64,000 nucleotides of DNA from Bacillus sp. MUM 116 (GCF_001866655.1 NZ_MLYR01000018.1:62001-126000); one strand, 5' to 3'; shown: positions 42,771 through 52,529, counted from the stretch's first letter. Numbers and translations are program-made. Notes: generated by a model not told the origin, from the sequence alone.

Positions 42771-44210
42771 TTGAATCGAAAATGGATTGCCCTGATGATG
42801 ACGGGATCGCTTTTGACAGGGGCAGGCGGAACATACGCAGCAATGCAGTGGACAGAAAAGTCAAAAGGGGATTCCGCCCTTGATAACAAAAATCATACAT
42901 CGCTTGCAAACAGTACCGAAAACCTTGAAAAAGTAGACCTGGCATATGAGTTAATTTTAAACCGATATGTCGAAAAGGTAGATCGAAAGAAACTGGTTGA
43001 AGGAGCCATCCAAGGGATGCTTTCGACATTAAATGATCCCTATTCTGTTTATATGGATAAAGAAACTGCCAAGCAATTTAGTCAAACCTTGGATTCCTCT
43101 TTTGAAGGCATAGGGGCAGAGGTTGGAATGGAGGATGGAAAAATTGTCATTGTTTCCCCATTCAAAAATTCTCCTGCTGAAAAGGCTGGATTAAAGCCAA
43201 AAGATCAAATTTTGAAGATTGACGGGAAAAGTGTCCAAGGACTTGACCTGAACAAAGCCACCTTAAAGATCCGCGGTAAAAAAGGAACAACTGTAATGTT
43301 AGAAATTGCCAGACCGACACTTAAAGACCCGATGACAATTGAGGTCATGAGGGATGAAATTCCGCTTGAAACCGTCCATGCCGCAACAAAAGAACAGAAT
43401 GGGAAAAAACTTGGCTACATTCAGATCACCTCCTTCTCCGAAAATACGGCAGCCGATTTTAAAAAGGAAATGAGTTCGCTTGAAGACAATCATATTAACG
43501 GATTGGTTATTGATGTACGCGGAAATCCGGGCGGATATTTAAACAGCGTTGAAGATATATTAAATGAATTTGTACCAAAGGATAAGCCAATGGTCCAAAT
43601 TCAAAAGAGAAATGGAAAAAGAGATCAATTTTTCTCTACTTTAAAAGAAAAAAAGGGGTATCCGGTGGTGGTACTTGTGGATAAAGGCAGCGCATCGGCA
43701 TCGGAAATTTTAGCCGGGGCTTTAAAAGAGGCAGACGGGTACCAGCTGGTGGGGGAAACCACCTTTGGAAAAGGGACTGTTCAACAGCCTGTGCCGATGG
43801 GGGATGGCAGCAATATTAAATTAACCTTATTTAAATGGCTGACCCCGGATGGAAATTGGATTCATAAAAAAGGAATCAAGCCGGATGTCGAAATTAAACA
43901 GCCGGAAATATTTAATACCCATCCGCTTCAGGTTACTGAGCCGCTTGAGCAGGATATGAATAATGAACAGGTAAAGAATGCTCAAGAAATTTTAACCGGA
44001 TTAGGGTTTTCACCAGGGCGTATGGATGGATATTTTAGCGCTGAAACCACTTCTGCCGTAAAGGGATTCCAGCAATATAATGGTATACAGCCAACAGGGA
44101 AAATCGATTCCATAACAGCAACCAAGCTGGCAGAATCAGCGATAAAAGAAATGAAAAAGGAGAAAAATGATCTGCAGCTTCAAGTTGCCTTAAGGATTGC
44201 TGCGAAATAG
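42771..44210 (+). CDS. ctpB: S41 family C-terminal processing protease CtpB
   Basis: 479 residues from TTG 42771, with AAAGGAGGG 6 bases upstream. N-terminal signal/anchor (about 5-25), PDZ domain (about 95-175; GIGAEVGMEDGKIVIVSPF), S41 protease domain and a C-terminal peptidoglycan-binding domain (about 405-460; NAQEILTGLGFSPGRMDGYF). Catalytic residues fall at S309 (GSASASE), K334 (FGKGTVQ) and Q338, the same numbers I recall for B. subtilis CtpB, which supports the start. CtpB cuts SpoIVFA during sporulation to trigger sigma-K signalling. A terminator follows at 44211-44240. Confidence 0.95.
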   Translation: MNRKWIALMMTGSLLTGAGGTYAAMQWTEKSKGDSALDNKNHTSLANSTENLEKVDLAYELILNRYVEKVDRKKLVEGAIQGMLSTLNDPYSVYMDKETAKQFSQTLDSSFEGIGAEVGMEDGKIVIVSPFKNSPAEKAGLKPKDQILKIDGKSVQGLDLNKATLKIRGKKGTTVMLEIARPTLKDPMTIEVMRDEIPLETVHAATKEQNGKKLGYIQITSFSENTAADFKKEMSSLEDNHINGLVIDVRGNPGGYLNSVEDILNEFVPKDKPMVQIQKRNGKRDQFFSTLKEKKGYPVVVLVDKGSASASEILAGALKEADGYQLVGETTFGKGTVQQPVPMGDGSNIKLTLFKWLTPDGNWIHKKGIKPDVEIKQPEIFNTHPLQVTEPLEQDMNNEQVKNAQEILTGLGFSPGRMDGYFSAETTSAVKGFQQYNGIQPTGKIDSITATKLAESAIKEMKKEKNDLQLQVALRIAAK

Positions 44211-44241
44211 AAAACAACGGCTTTTGGTCGTTGTTTTTTTG
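44211..44241 (+). terminator. Terminator of ctpB
   Basis: AAAACAACGGC / GTCGTTGTTTT with a TTTTG loop and a T tail. Confidence 0.85.
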
Positions 44242-44458
44242 CGCTTCAACAAATTCTGACATTTCTGATAATGTTGTAAAATAATAGGGGATTTCCTCGG
44301 AAATAGTAATGAAATTATTCACGATAACGCTAATAATGTATTTTTTGTCCATTTCAAGAAACTAGCAATAGGTTTTATAGCTGCAATTTGTTAAAATATA
44401 CTTTAAGAGACTTTGCAGATAGATTGAGAGATTTAATGATAAAGGCAGGTGACAAAAA

Positions 44459-45655
44459 TTGGCGCAAATTTGGTTTGTAGAATTACTTAAAGGAATTGGC
44501 AAGCTATTTCTTCATCCCATTTTCTACTATCTATTTGTCTTATCAGGAATTATAGGCTTTATGAGAGTAAAAAGGGAGCGAAGAAACTTTCATGTTCGGG
44601 CGCAAAATGCCTATTTTGAGTTACGGCAGCTGCTTCCTTTAGGCATTGTTATTGGACTATCACTCTCGGTTATTTCAATTGCAGCCGGGATAGCGGTTCC
44701 GTTTTCTGCAATTATTCTCATTGCTGTCTTTTCATTTTTGTGGAGTTTTACTGCCAATATTCGATTCATGTCACCCGTGTACACAGTGGGGGCGGCATTT
44801 TTCGCCTTAATCATCATGGCTGAAAATAACTGGTCAATTCCATTTATTTCACAAACGTTTCATACGCATGACCAAAAGGTATATCCTTCTTTAGTGGTTT
44901 TATTGGCGCTATTACTTATTGCCGAGGGAGTCATGATTTTTAAGAATGGCAGCAAAGGAACCTCTCCCAAACTGGTTAAAAGTAAACGGGGTCAGAGTGT
45001 CGGGGTCCACGAGGTAAAAAGATTATGGCTTTTACCAATGTTTCTTCTCGTACCAGGAGACGCACTCAGTCTTCCGTTTGATTGGTGGCCTGTTTTTCAT
45101 ATAGGAGCAGAAAAGTATTCACTCATTTTTGTTCCATTTGCGATTGGGTTTCAACAGCAACTCAAAGGGATGCTTCCAAAAGCGGCTATTCAACTTTATG
45201 GCAGAAGGATAATTGTACTCGGTTCAATGATCGCGATTCTATCCATCGTTGGCAAGTGGTATCCGCTTCTATCGATTATAGTGGCTGCACTGGCTGTAAT
45301 TGGCCGTGAGTCATTGGCATTAATCCAAAAATTAAAGGATGATAGTCAGCCATTTTATTTTTCAAAAAAGAACAATGGTTTAATGATACTTGGAATTATT
45401 CCGAATTCCCCGGCAAGCAAAATGGAGTTGAAGGTTGGGGAGCTTGTAACCAAAGTCAATAGTGTTGCGACTTATGATGAAAAAACCTTTTATGAAGCAG
45501 TGCAAAAAAACCGGGCACATTGTAAGCTTGAGGTCCTCGACACAAATGGCGAGGTTCGCTTCGTCCAGAGAGCCTTATATGAAGGTGATCATCATGAACT
45601 GGGAATCCTCTTTGTTCAGGATGAGCGGAAGTTTGAGGATGAGAAAATCGGATAA
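44459..45655 (+). CDS. minJ: PDZ-domain membrane protein MinJ
   Basis: 398 residues from TTG 44459 with GGCAGGTGA upstream. Seven or so membrane helices (about 15-285) followed by a cytoplasmic PDZ domain (about 300-385; GLMILGIIPNSPASKMEL with GELVTKVNSVATYDE). MinJ links DivIVA at the poles and septum to MinD, keeping division at midcell. Position after ctpB matches B. subtilis yvjB-yvjD. No catalytic residues are expected. Confidence 0.92.
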   Translation: MAQIWFVELLKGIGKLFLHPIFYYLFVLSGIIGFMRVKRERRNFHVRAQNAYFELRQLLPLGIVIGLSLSVISIAAGIAVPFSAIILIAVFSFLWSFTANIRFMSPVYTVGAAFFALIIMAENNWSIPFISQTFHTHDQKVYPSLVVLLALLLIAEGVMIFKNGSKGTSPKLVKSKRGQSVGVHEVKRLWLLPMFLLVPGDALSLPFDWWPVFHIGAEKYSLIFVPFAIGFQQQLKGMLPKAAIQLYGRRIIVLGSMIAILSIVGKWYPLLSIIVAALAVIGRESLALIQKLKDDSQPFYFSKKNNGLMILGIIPNSPASKMELKVGELVTKVNSVATYDEKTFYEAVQKNRAHCKLEVLDTNGEVRFVQRALYEGDHHELGILFVQDERKFEDEKIG

Positions 45656-45688
45656 AAAAAGAACCATTGCGGTTCTTTTTTTTTATAC
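45655..45688 (+). terminator. Terminator of minJ
   Basis: AAAAAAAGAACC / GGTTCTTTTTTTTT with an ATTGC loop. Confidence 0.85.
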
Positions 45689-45732
45689 CTTTTTATCTTC
45701 ACAAAAATCATGTAAAACCCCCATTAAAACAA

Positions 45733-45782
45733 TTGACATTCAAACATGTATTTGAATATTATATAATCAAACGATCATTTGA
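45733..45782 (+). promoter_or_regulatory. cad promoter with two CadC operators
   Basis: TTGACA (45733-45738), 18 bases, TATTAT (45757-45762). Operator 1, TTCAAACATGTATTTGAA (45739-45756), fills the spacer exactly. Operator 2, TCAAACGATCATTTGA (45767-45782), lies at the start of transcription. Both are imperfect palindromes of the ArsR/CadC type, so metal-free CadC would block polymerase. Confidence 0.75.
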
Positions 45783-45800
45783 ATAAAAGAAGGTGAAGGC

Positions 45801-46184
45801 ATGAAAGAACAAGATGTTTGTGAAATAACCTGTGTGGATTCCGAGAAAACTACACATGTGAAACAACATCTTCAAAATCGAAATATTGTTCAAGTTACGA
45901 AAATCTTTAAAGCGTTAGCCGATGAAACGAGAATGAGAATTGCCTATGCTCTGACATTGGAAGACGAACTTTGCGTTTGTGATGTGGCATATATCGCTGG
46001 AGCAACTACCGCCACTGCTTCGCATCACCTGCGCCATCTAAAAGGGTTAGGTCTCGCCAAATATCGCAAAGAGGGCAAGCTTGTCTATTATTCCCTTGAT
46101 GATGACCATGTGAAACAGCTTATCCACATTGCTTTTGCCCATCAAGAAGAGGTAGCCGGCCGTATATCCACCGCTGCGAAGTAA
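45801..46184 (+). CDS. cadC: ArsR/SmtB family metal sensor repressor CadC
   Basis: 127 residues. Winged helix at about 30-120 (KALADETRMRIAYAL, TATASHHLRHLKGLGLA, RKEGKLVYYSL). The ELCVCD motif with C58 and C60 plus the N-terminal C7 and C11 make the thiolate site that senses Cd(II), Pb(II) or Zn(II). GAAGGTG precedes ATG 45801. It lies directly after two matching operators and 34 bases before cadA, so it is autoregulated with cadA. Confidence 0.93.
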   Translation: MKEQDVCEITCVDSEKTTHVKQHLQNRNIVQVTKIFKALADETRMRIAYALTLEDELCVCDVAYIAGATTATASHHLRHLKGLGLAKYRKEGKLVYYSLDDDHVKQLIHIAFAHQEEVAGRISTAAK

Positions 46185-46218
46185 TCGGACTATTAAAATT
46201 GAAAGGAGGTGGATGGCG

Positions 46219-48309
46219 ATGACTGATACAATTGAAAAAAATGTTTACCGGGTGCAAGGCTTTTCCTGAGTAAGCTGTGCCGCCAAGTTCGAAAAGAACG
46301 TGCAACACCTGGATGGTGTTGTTGATGCAAATGTAAATTTTGGCGCCGCCAAGCTGACCGTTTATGGAAGTACCAGTATCGAAGCATTGGAGGAGGCAGG
46401 GGCTTTTGAAAAATTAAGCCTCTATCCTGAAAAGGAAAAACGGCAGTCCGCCCCGAAGATTCCATTCTGGAAAAGATACTTTTTCTTGGAACTTTCACTG
46501 CTATTCCTGATTGGCGGGTATATTTTTTCCGTAAACCTTTTGTTTGCAGCCGCCATTTTACTTGGGGGATTTTCGCTTTTTAAAACAGGATTGAAAAATT
46601 TACTCCGGCTTGATTTTGATATGAAATCGCTTATGACCATTGCCATCATTGGTGCAGCTGTAATTGGCCAATGGCAGGAAGGAGCAGTAGTAGTAATTCT
46701 GTTTGCCATTAGTGAAGTGCTCGAGAGCTACTCCATGGATAAAGCGAGGGCATCAATTCGCTCGCTCATGCAAATGGCTCCTACTGAAGCCTTGATTATC
46801 CGCAACGACCGGGAAATGACACTACCGGCGGAAGAAATCGAAATCGGGGACATTATGATTGTTAAACCGGGTGATAGGATTGCCATGGATGGCGTGGTTG
46901 TCGAAGGATTGTCTAGCGTCAATCAAGCGGCCATCACCGGAGAATCCGTTCCACTTGAAAAGACTGCAGGGAACGAGGTTTTTGCCGGGACCTTAAATGA
47001 AGAAGGCTTTTTAAAAGTAAAAGTTACCAAATTAAGTGAAGATACAACCATTGCCAAAATCATTCATTTAGTTGAAGAGGCACAGGGAGAAAAAGCGCCA
47101 TCCCAGCGGTTTGTGGACCGCTTTGCGAAATACTATACGCCGGTCATTATTGGAATTGCTGCCTTGACCGCCATCCTACCTCCGCTTCTGTTTCGTGGAG
47201 ATTGGAAAGAGTGGATTTACGAGGGGCTTGCCGTATTAGTCGTCGGCTGCCCGTGTGCTCTAGTGATTTCGACCCCTGTTTCCATCGTGACCGCCATCGG
47301 GAACGCAGCCCGAAAAGGCGTGCTGATCAAAGGAGGAAGCTTTATAGAAGAAGCAGGAGCCATCAAGGCCATTGCCTTCGACAAAACGGGGACATTGACA
47401 AAAGGGACTCCCACCGTTACCGATTTTATAAACCTTTGTGAAAAGGAACCCAATGAAATACTCTTGATGATTGCAGCCCTTGAAAGCCGGTCCCGGCACC
47501 CGATTGCGGCCGCCATTCTTAAAAAGGCAGAGTCGTTAAGGTACCAGGACCTATCTGTTGAAAATTTTACATCCCTCACAGGTCAAGGAATATCTGGAAT
47601 AATAGAGGATGTCGAATACAAGGTTGGAAACTTGAAGCTTTTTGAAGAGATTTCAGATGAAGTTCGTGAACAAATCGCCGTCCTCCAAGCTCAAGGAAAA
47701 ACAGTAATGATTGCAGGAGAGGGTAAAAAAATCCTGGCTTTGATTGCAGTAGCCGATGAAGTTCGTGAAAGCAGCCGGGAAGTCATTTCCCGCCTTCATC
47801 AGCTTGGGATTGAACAGACGATTTTATTGACAGGGGATAATCAAGCAACAGCAGAAGCGGTTGGACATCATGCCGGCATTCACAAAGTCGAAGCTGAACT
47901 GCTGCCAGAGGATAAATTGAAGTTTATCAAAAAGCTAAAAAAACAATTTGACCGGGTTGCCATGGTTGGGGATGGTGTCAATGATGCGCCGGCACTTGCA
48001 TCTGCAACAATTGGGATTGCCATGGGCGGAGCGGGTACGGATACAGCTCTCGAAACGGCGGATATTGCCTTAATGAATGATGATCTGACGAAGCTGCCCT
48101 TCACAATTAACCTAAGCCGGAAGACAGTAAGGATCATCAAGCAAAATATCACGTTTTCGATTGTCATTAAAGTCATGGCGCTCCTCTTGGTCGTCCCGGG
48201 ATGGCTTACCCTTTGGATTGCGATATTTGCGGATATGGGGACAACCATCTTGGTAACCTTAAATGGCTTAAGATTATTAAAAGTGAAAGAAATGCGGAGC
48301 AGTGATTGA
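46219..48309 (+). pseudogene. cadA: Cd/Zn/Pb P-type ATPase CadA with in-frame TGA at its CxxC motif
   Basis: Reads from ATG 46219 (AAAGGAGGT 8 bases upstream) as MTDTIEKNVYRVQGFS, TGA (46267-46269), [14 protein letters not shown] and on without another stop to 48309, 696 codons in all. The TGA sits where the first Cys of the HMA metal-binding CxxC belongs. The rest is intact: CPCALVIST (membrane metal site), phosphorylated Asp in [27 protein letters not shown]. If TGA stops translation, a restart at GTG 46300 would give a 669-residue ATPase lacking the HMA domain, which could still export metal. Alternatives are readthrough, selenocysteine, or a sequencing error. Labelled pseudogene because the frame is interrupted, not because it is known inactive. 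Confidence 0.85.
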
Positions 48310-48407
48310 AAGCTGCAGCCCCATTTCGATAAATATATTGAAAAAGACAATCCGGAAACGATTTGAAACTTTTACGTTTTAACAAGGTATTAAAGTGTAT
48401 ATAACAA

Positions 48408-48444
48408 AAGAGCCCTTTACAACATATTGTAAATGAGAGCTCTT
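48408..48444 (+). promoter_or_regulatory. Two-part inverted repeat before czcD
   Basis: AAGAGC (48408-48413) / GCTCTT (48439-48444) outside, TTTACAA (48416-48422) / TTGTAAA (48427-48433) inside, CATA loop. It ends 5 bases before the GGGGGG ribosome site of czcD, so it could be an operator or an RNA switch. No T tail, so not a plain terminator. Confidence 0.55.
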
Positions 48445-48457
48445 AGGGGGGACGAAA

Positions 48458-49378
48458 ATGGGACATCACCATCATGGACATTCTCATGGCCATGGGCATT
48501 CACATACAAACAATAAAAAAGCATTATTTGCATCATTTCTAATAATTGCGGGTTTTATGATTGTAGAGGTGGTTGGCGGAATCCTTACAAACAGTTTGGC
48601 GCTTTTGTCTGATGCCGGTCATATGTTAAGTGATGCAGTATCGCTTGGATTAAGTTATTTTGCCATCAAGCTTGGGGAGAGGAAAGTCACACAAGAAAAG
48701 ACTTACGGCTACAAGCGGTTTGAAATTATTGCCGCCGCTCTGAACGGGATTACCCTCATTGTTGTCGCCCTTTTCATTTTTTATGAAGCCTTTCATCGTT
48801 TCCTTGCCCCTCCGGAAGTCCAAAGTAAGGGAATGCTGGTCATTTCGGTAACTGGTTTAGTGGTCAATATTATTGCGGCTTGGATTTTAATGAAAGGTGA
48901 CAAGGAAGAAAACTTAAATGTAAGAAGTGCGTTTTTACATGTGATTGGTGATATGCTGGGTTCCGTTGGTGCGATTATCGCCGCTTTATTGATTCTTTTT
49001 TTCGGCTGGGGCATCGCCGACCCAATTGCGAGTGTTATTGTTGCCATCCTGATTATCTTCAGCGGGTTCAGAGTGACAAAGGATTCCTTTCATATATTAA
49101 TGGAGGGGGCTCCTGAACAAATTGATATGAAAAAGGTGAAAGCAGCATTAGCAGGAATTCCAATGGTGGAAGAAGTCCATGACCTGCATATATGGACAAT
49201 TACTTCAGGTTATCCAATTTTAAGCTGTCATATTACTATTCATGACGATGGTGTTCATGATGAAATCCTGTCCTATTCCCAAAAGATTCTTCATGATCAA
49301 TTCGAGATTGAGCACAGCACGATTCAGATCGAAAAAGCAGCAATAGGGTGTCCCAGTCCCCATGGAACATGTAATTAA
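48458..49378 (+). CDS. czcD: Cation diffusion facilitator CzcD
   Basis: 306 residues. A His-rich N terminus (GHHHHGHSHGHGHSH) binds metal; six membrane helices follow with the transport-site motifs LLSDAGHMLSDA and HVIGDMLGSVG (His and Asp pairs), then a cytoplasmic domain (about 215-300; VEEVHDLHIWTI). It exports Zn(II), Co(II) or Cd(II) in exchange for protons. It starts 148 bases after cadA behind its own hairpin leader and ends at a strong terminator. Confidence 0.94.
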   Translation: MGHHHHGHSHGHGHSHTNNKKALFASFLIIAGFMIVEVVGGILTNSLALLSDAGHMLSDAVSLGLSYFAIKLGERKVTQEKTYGYKRFEIIAAALNGITLIVVALFIFYEAFHRFLAPPEVQSKGMLVISVTGLVVNIIAAWILMKGDKEENLNVRSAFLHVIGDMLGSVGAIIAALLILFFGWGIADPIASVIVAILIIFSGFRVTKDSFHILMEGAPEQIDMKKVKAALAGIPMVEEVHDLHIWTITSGYPILSCHITIHDDGVHDEILSYSQKILHDQFEIEHSTIQIEKAAIGCPSPHGTCN

Positions 49379-49389
49379 GAATTTAGATG

Positions 49390-49424
49390 AAAAACCTGTC
49401 CCTAGAAGAAGGGACAGGTTTTTT
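49390..49424 (+). terminator. Terminator of czcD
   Basis: AAAACCTGTCCC / GGGACAGGTTTTTT with an 8-base loop. Confidence 0.9.
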
Positions 49425-49481
49425 GCTGATATGATGGTTCAATTATTCCCTGCAAATAAGAATAATTAAAAAATGGGCTTT

Positions 49482-49544
49482 ATATAGGGTAGGGGGGTAT
49501 AGTACTATAAATACATAAAATAATATATACCTATACAGGGTATA
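49482..49544 (+). promoter_or_regulatory. Two candidate CsoR operators before copA
   Basis: G-tract element TAGGGTAGGGGGGTATAG (about 49485-49502), close to the CsoR type GTAGGGGGGTAT, and a second ATACC...GGGTAT dyad at 49527-49543 directly before AAGGAG. Copper-bound CsoR would release both. Confidence 0.6.
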
Positions 49545-49558
49545 AGGAGATGGCTTTT

Positions 49559-51970
49559 ATGAGTCAAAATATAAAAGAAACCAATCTGCAAATATTAGGA
49601 ATGACCTGTGCTGCATGTTCCAATAGAATTGAAAAAGGTCTGAATAAATTAGACGGTGTTAAAACAGCAAATGTTAATCTTGCCTTAGAGAGATCAAACG
49701 TTAAATATGATCCTGAAAAAATTAACGTTGAAGACATTGAAAATAAGATAAAAGATTTAGGATACGATGTTGTCAACGAAAAAGCTGAATTTGATATTAC
49801 CGGAATGACCTGTGCCGCTTGTGCCACCCGTATTGAAAAAGGTCTAAATAAGTTAGATGGTGTAGTAAAAGCAAATGTGAATTTGGCACTTGAAAAAGCA
49901 ACTGTTGAGTACAAAGGTGCTGTCCTTTCAACAGGTGAAATCATTAAAAAGTTAGAAAATCTTGGTTATGGTGCTCATATAAAGGAAGATGTAAAAGAAA
50001 CGATTGACCATCGCCAAAAGGAAATTGAAAAACAAACAGGGAAGTTTATCTTTTCGGCTATCCTTTCATTCCCGCTTTTATGGGCAATGGTAGGGCACTT
50101 CAGTTTCACCTCCTTTATTTGGGTTCCTGAAATGTTTATGAATCCATGGGTTCAATTAGCCTTGGCGACACCAGTTCAATTTTTGATTGGAAAACAGTTT
50201 TATGTTGGTGCTTATAAAGCGTTAAAAAATAAGAGTGCTAATATGGATGTTCTCGTTGCATTAGGTACCTCTGCAGCTTATTTTTATAGTTTGTATCAAT
50301 CATTTAGTTCAATAGGAAGTCATGGTTCAACTGTGGAACTTTACTATGAAACAAGTTCCATTCTCATCACGTTAATTATTCTCGGGAAGCTGTTCGAAGC
50401 AAGAGCAAAAGGGCGTTCATCTGAAGCGATTAAGAAACTGATGGGGCTTCAGGCAAAAACAGCTATGGTTAAAAGAGACGGAGTCGAACTGGAGCTTTCA
50501 ATCGAGGAAGTAATCGTTGGCGATATCCTTCATATTAAACCAGGTGAAAAGATTCCAGTGGATGGAAAAATCGTGGAGGGTCGCTCCGCTATTGATGAAT
50601 CAATGCTAACGGGTGAAAGTGTACCAGTTGATAAAAGTCCTGGTGATGAGGTCATTGGGGCAACGATCAATAAAAATGGATTTTTAAAAGTAGAGGCTAC
50701 AAAGGTAGGAAGAGATACAGCTTTGGCCCAGATTATTAAAGTGGTTGAGGAAGCGCAGGGGTCAAAAGCACCAATTCAGCGGCTTGCTGATCAGATTTCC
50801 GGAGTATTTGTCCCAATCGTTGTTGGCCTTGCTGTCCTGTCATTTGTGATTTGGTACTTTTTCGTAACTCCTGGTGATTTTGCAGAGGCATTAGAGAAAT
50901 TGATTGCTGTTCTTGTCATTGCTTGTCCATGTGCATTGGGATTAGCAACACCGACCTCCATCATGGCTGGTTCCGGTCGTGCTGCAGAATATGGAATTCT
51001 GTTTAAAGGCGGCGAACACTTGGAAATGACGCATAAGATTTCTACTGTTGTTCTTGATAAAACTGGAACAGTTACAAATGGTACACCGGTGTTAACAGAT
51101 GTTTTCACAAATTCTTCTCAAACAGAAGAATTTTTATCATTGGTTGGCTCTGCTGAGAAACAATCAGAACACCCGCTTGCGCAAGCAATTGTTCAAGGAA
51201 TTAAAGATAAAGAAATCGCCTTAAAGGAAGTAACGGAATTTGAAGCGATTCCCGGATTTGGAATAAAAGCAATCGTGGATAGAAAAGAGTTATTGGTTGG
51301 AACTAGAAAGCTAATGAACAAGTTTAATGTGACTGTCGAAGATGCTCTAGTTCAGATGGATGCACTAGAAAGAGCCGGAAAAACCGCTATGCTAACTGCC
51401 ATAAATGGAGAGTTCGCGGGAATCGTGGCGGTTGCAGATACGGTAAAAGAAACGTCCCAAACAGCAATTAACCGCCTGAAAAATATGGGAATTGAAGTAA
51501 TTATGATTACAGGGGATAATCAGCAAACTGCGAAGGCAATTGCAAAACAAGTAGGTATTGACCAAGTGATTGCTGAGGTACTTCCTGAAGGTAAGGCCGA
51601 TGAAATAAAGAAACTGCAGGAGCATGGTAAGAAAGTGGCAATGGTCGGGGATGGAATCAATGATGCACCGGCCCTGGCCATTGCGGATATTGGCATGGCT
51701 ATTGGGACAGGTACGGATGTTGCTATGGAGGCAGCTGATATTACCCTGATTCGCGGGGATATAAATAGTATTGCCGATGCCATTTTTATAAGTAAAAAAA
51801 CCATTCGTAATATTAAACAGAATCTTTTCTGGGCTCTTGCCTATAACACGCTTGGAATTCCGGTCGCTGCGTTAGGATTCCTTGCACCATGGCTAGCGGG
51901 TGCAGCAATGGCCTTCAGCTCCGTTTCGGTTGTTTTGAATGCATTGCGTTTACAAAAAGTTAAATTATAA
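49559..51970 (+). CDS. copA: Copper-exporting P1B-type ATPase CopA
   Basis: 803 residues. Two HMA domains with GMTCAAC at C17/C20 and C85/C88; eight membrane helices; membrane copper site [12 protein letters not shown]; phosphorylated Asp in [18 protein letters not shown] in the nucleotide domain; [10 protein letters not shown] at the hinge. It exports Cu(I). ATG 49559 is 9 bases after AAGGAG; the in-frame ATG 49550 touches that site. Monocistronic: no copZ chaperone or csoR repressor gene lies next to it. Confidence 0.96.
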   Translation: MSQNIKETNLQILGMTCAACSNRIEKGLNKLDGVKTANVNLALERSNVKYDPEKINVEDIENKIKDLGYDVVNEKAEFDITGMTCAACATRIEKGLNKLDGVVKANVNLALEKATVEYKGAVLSTGEIIKKLENLGYGAHIKEDVKETIDHRQKEIEKQTGKFIFSAILSFPLLWAMVGHFSFTSFIWVPEMFMNPWVQLALATPVQFLIGKQFYVGAYKALKNKSANMDVLVALGTSAAYFYSLYQSFSSIGSHGSTVELYYETSSILITLIILGKLFEARAKGRSSEAIKKLMGLQAKTAMVKRDGVELELSIEEVIVGDILHIKPGEKIPVDGKIVEGRSAIDESMLTGESVPVDKSPGDEVIGATINKNGFLKVEATKVGRDTALAQIIKVVEEAQGSKAPIQRLADQISGVFVPIVVGLAVLSFVIWYFFVTPGDFAEALEKLIAVLVIACPCALGLATPTSIMAGSGRAAEYGILFKGGEHLEMTHKISTVVLDKTGTVTNGTPVLTDVFTNSSQTEEFLSLVGSAEKQSEHPLAQAIVQGIKDKEIALKEVTEFEAIPGFGIKAIVDRKELLVGTRKLMNKFNVTVEDALVQMDALERAGKTAMLTAINGEFAGIVAVADTVKETSQTAINRLKNMGIEVIMITGDNQQTAKAIAKQVGIDQVIAEVLPEGKADEIKKLQEHGKKVAMVGDGINDAPALAIADIGMAIGTGTDVAMEAADITLIRGDINSIADAIFISKKTIRNIKQNLFWALAYNTLGIPVAALGFLAPWLAGAAMAFSSVSVVLNALRLQKVKL

Positions 51971-52096
51971 ATGAAGTGGATGTTATTCACTCCATTTATA
52001 TAGGTTCAAAAGCTATAAAATTCATTTTTTCTGTTGCAATTTTGTGAATATATTTTTAGAATTAATTAACAGAAATGAATGAATGAGGTGTACCCA

Positions 52097-52330
52097 TTGG
52101 AGATTAAATTTTTGTCGGCACTTATTTTGCCGGGCTTGCTCGTTTTATTTTTTACACGGGTCACTTACAATCGGATTATAGGTCTTGCATTAACCGTCGC
52201 ACTTATTGCTGCTTCTGCTTATAAAGGTTATACCCACACATTACCGCTTATTATAATCGATGCTCTATCATTGACGGCTGGTTTTTGGCTGGCTGCGAAA
52301 ATGACACCGAGAACCATAAAAAAAACCTAG
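52097..52330 (+). CDS. csbA: Small membrane protein CsbA
   Basis: 77 residues from TTG 52097, 6 bases after GAGGTG; an in-frame ATG 52079 precedes that site. Three hydrophobic segments (LSALILPGLLVLFFTRVT, LALTVALIAASAYKG, LIIIDALSLTAGFWLAA), DUF2198 family. In B. subtilis it is under sigma-B and precedes uvrB as here. I do not see a sigma-B promoter upstream. Function unknown. Confidence 0.9.
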   Translation: MEIKFLSALILPGLLVLFFTRVTYNRIIGLALTVALIAASAYKGYTHTLPLIIIDALSLTAGFWLAAKMTPRTIKKT

Positions 52331-52343
52331 AAACGAGTTTAGG

Positions 52344-52382
52344 AGTCTGCCAAATTGGAGTTTGGCGGACTTTTTATTTTTG
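52344..52382 (+). terminator. Terminator of csbA
   Basis: AGTCTGCCAAA (52344-52354) / TTTGGCGGACT (52361-52371) with TTTTATTTTT. Confidence 0.9.
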
Positions 52383-52402
52383 TTCATCCTCAAAGAATTT
52401 TT

Positions 52403-52466
52403 GATTCGCTGATAAATTACTTAGATTCGCTGATATACCGCTTCAATTCGTTGATAAATTATCATT
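52403..52466. repeat. Three 21-bp tandem repeats
   Basis: GATTCGCTGATA starts at 52403 and 52424, and AATTCGTTGATA at 52445: three copies exactly 21 bases apart, in the gap between csbA and uvrB. Confidence 0.75.
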
Positions 52467-52529
52467 GTCCACTTCAAAATTCGATTAGAAAACGTAAATA
52501 TCAAGAAAGCCGCCATAATTTAATAAAAA

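Noticed and set aside
46267-46299. Calling cadA a selenoprotein
   Set aside because: The hairpin after TGA is only 4 bp, its bases encode normal HMA residues, and no selenocysteine genes are in the window. Kept as a hypothesis only.
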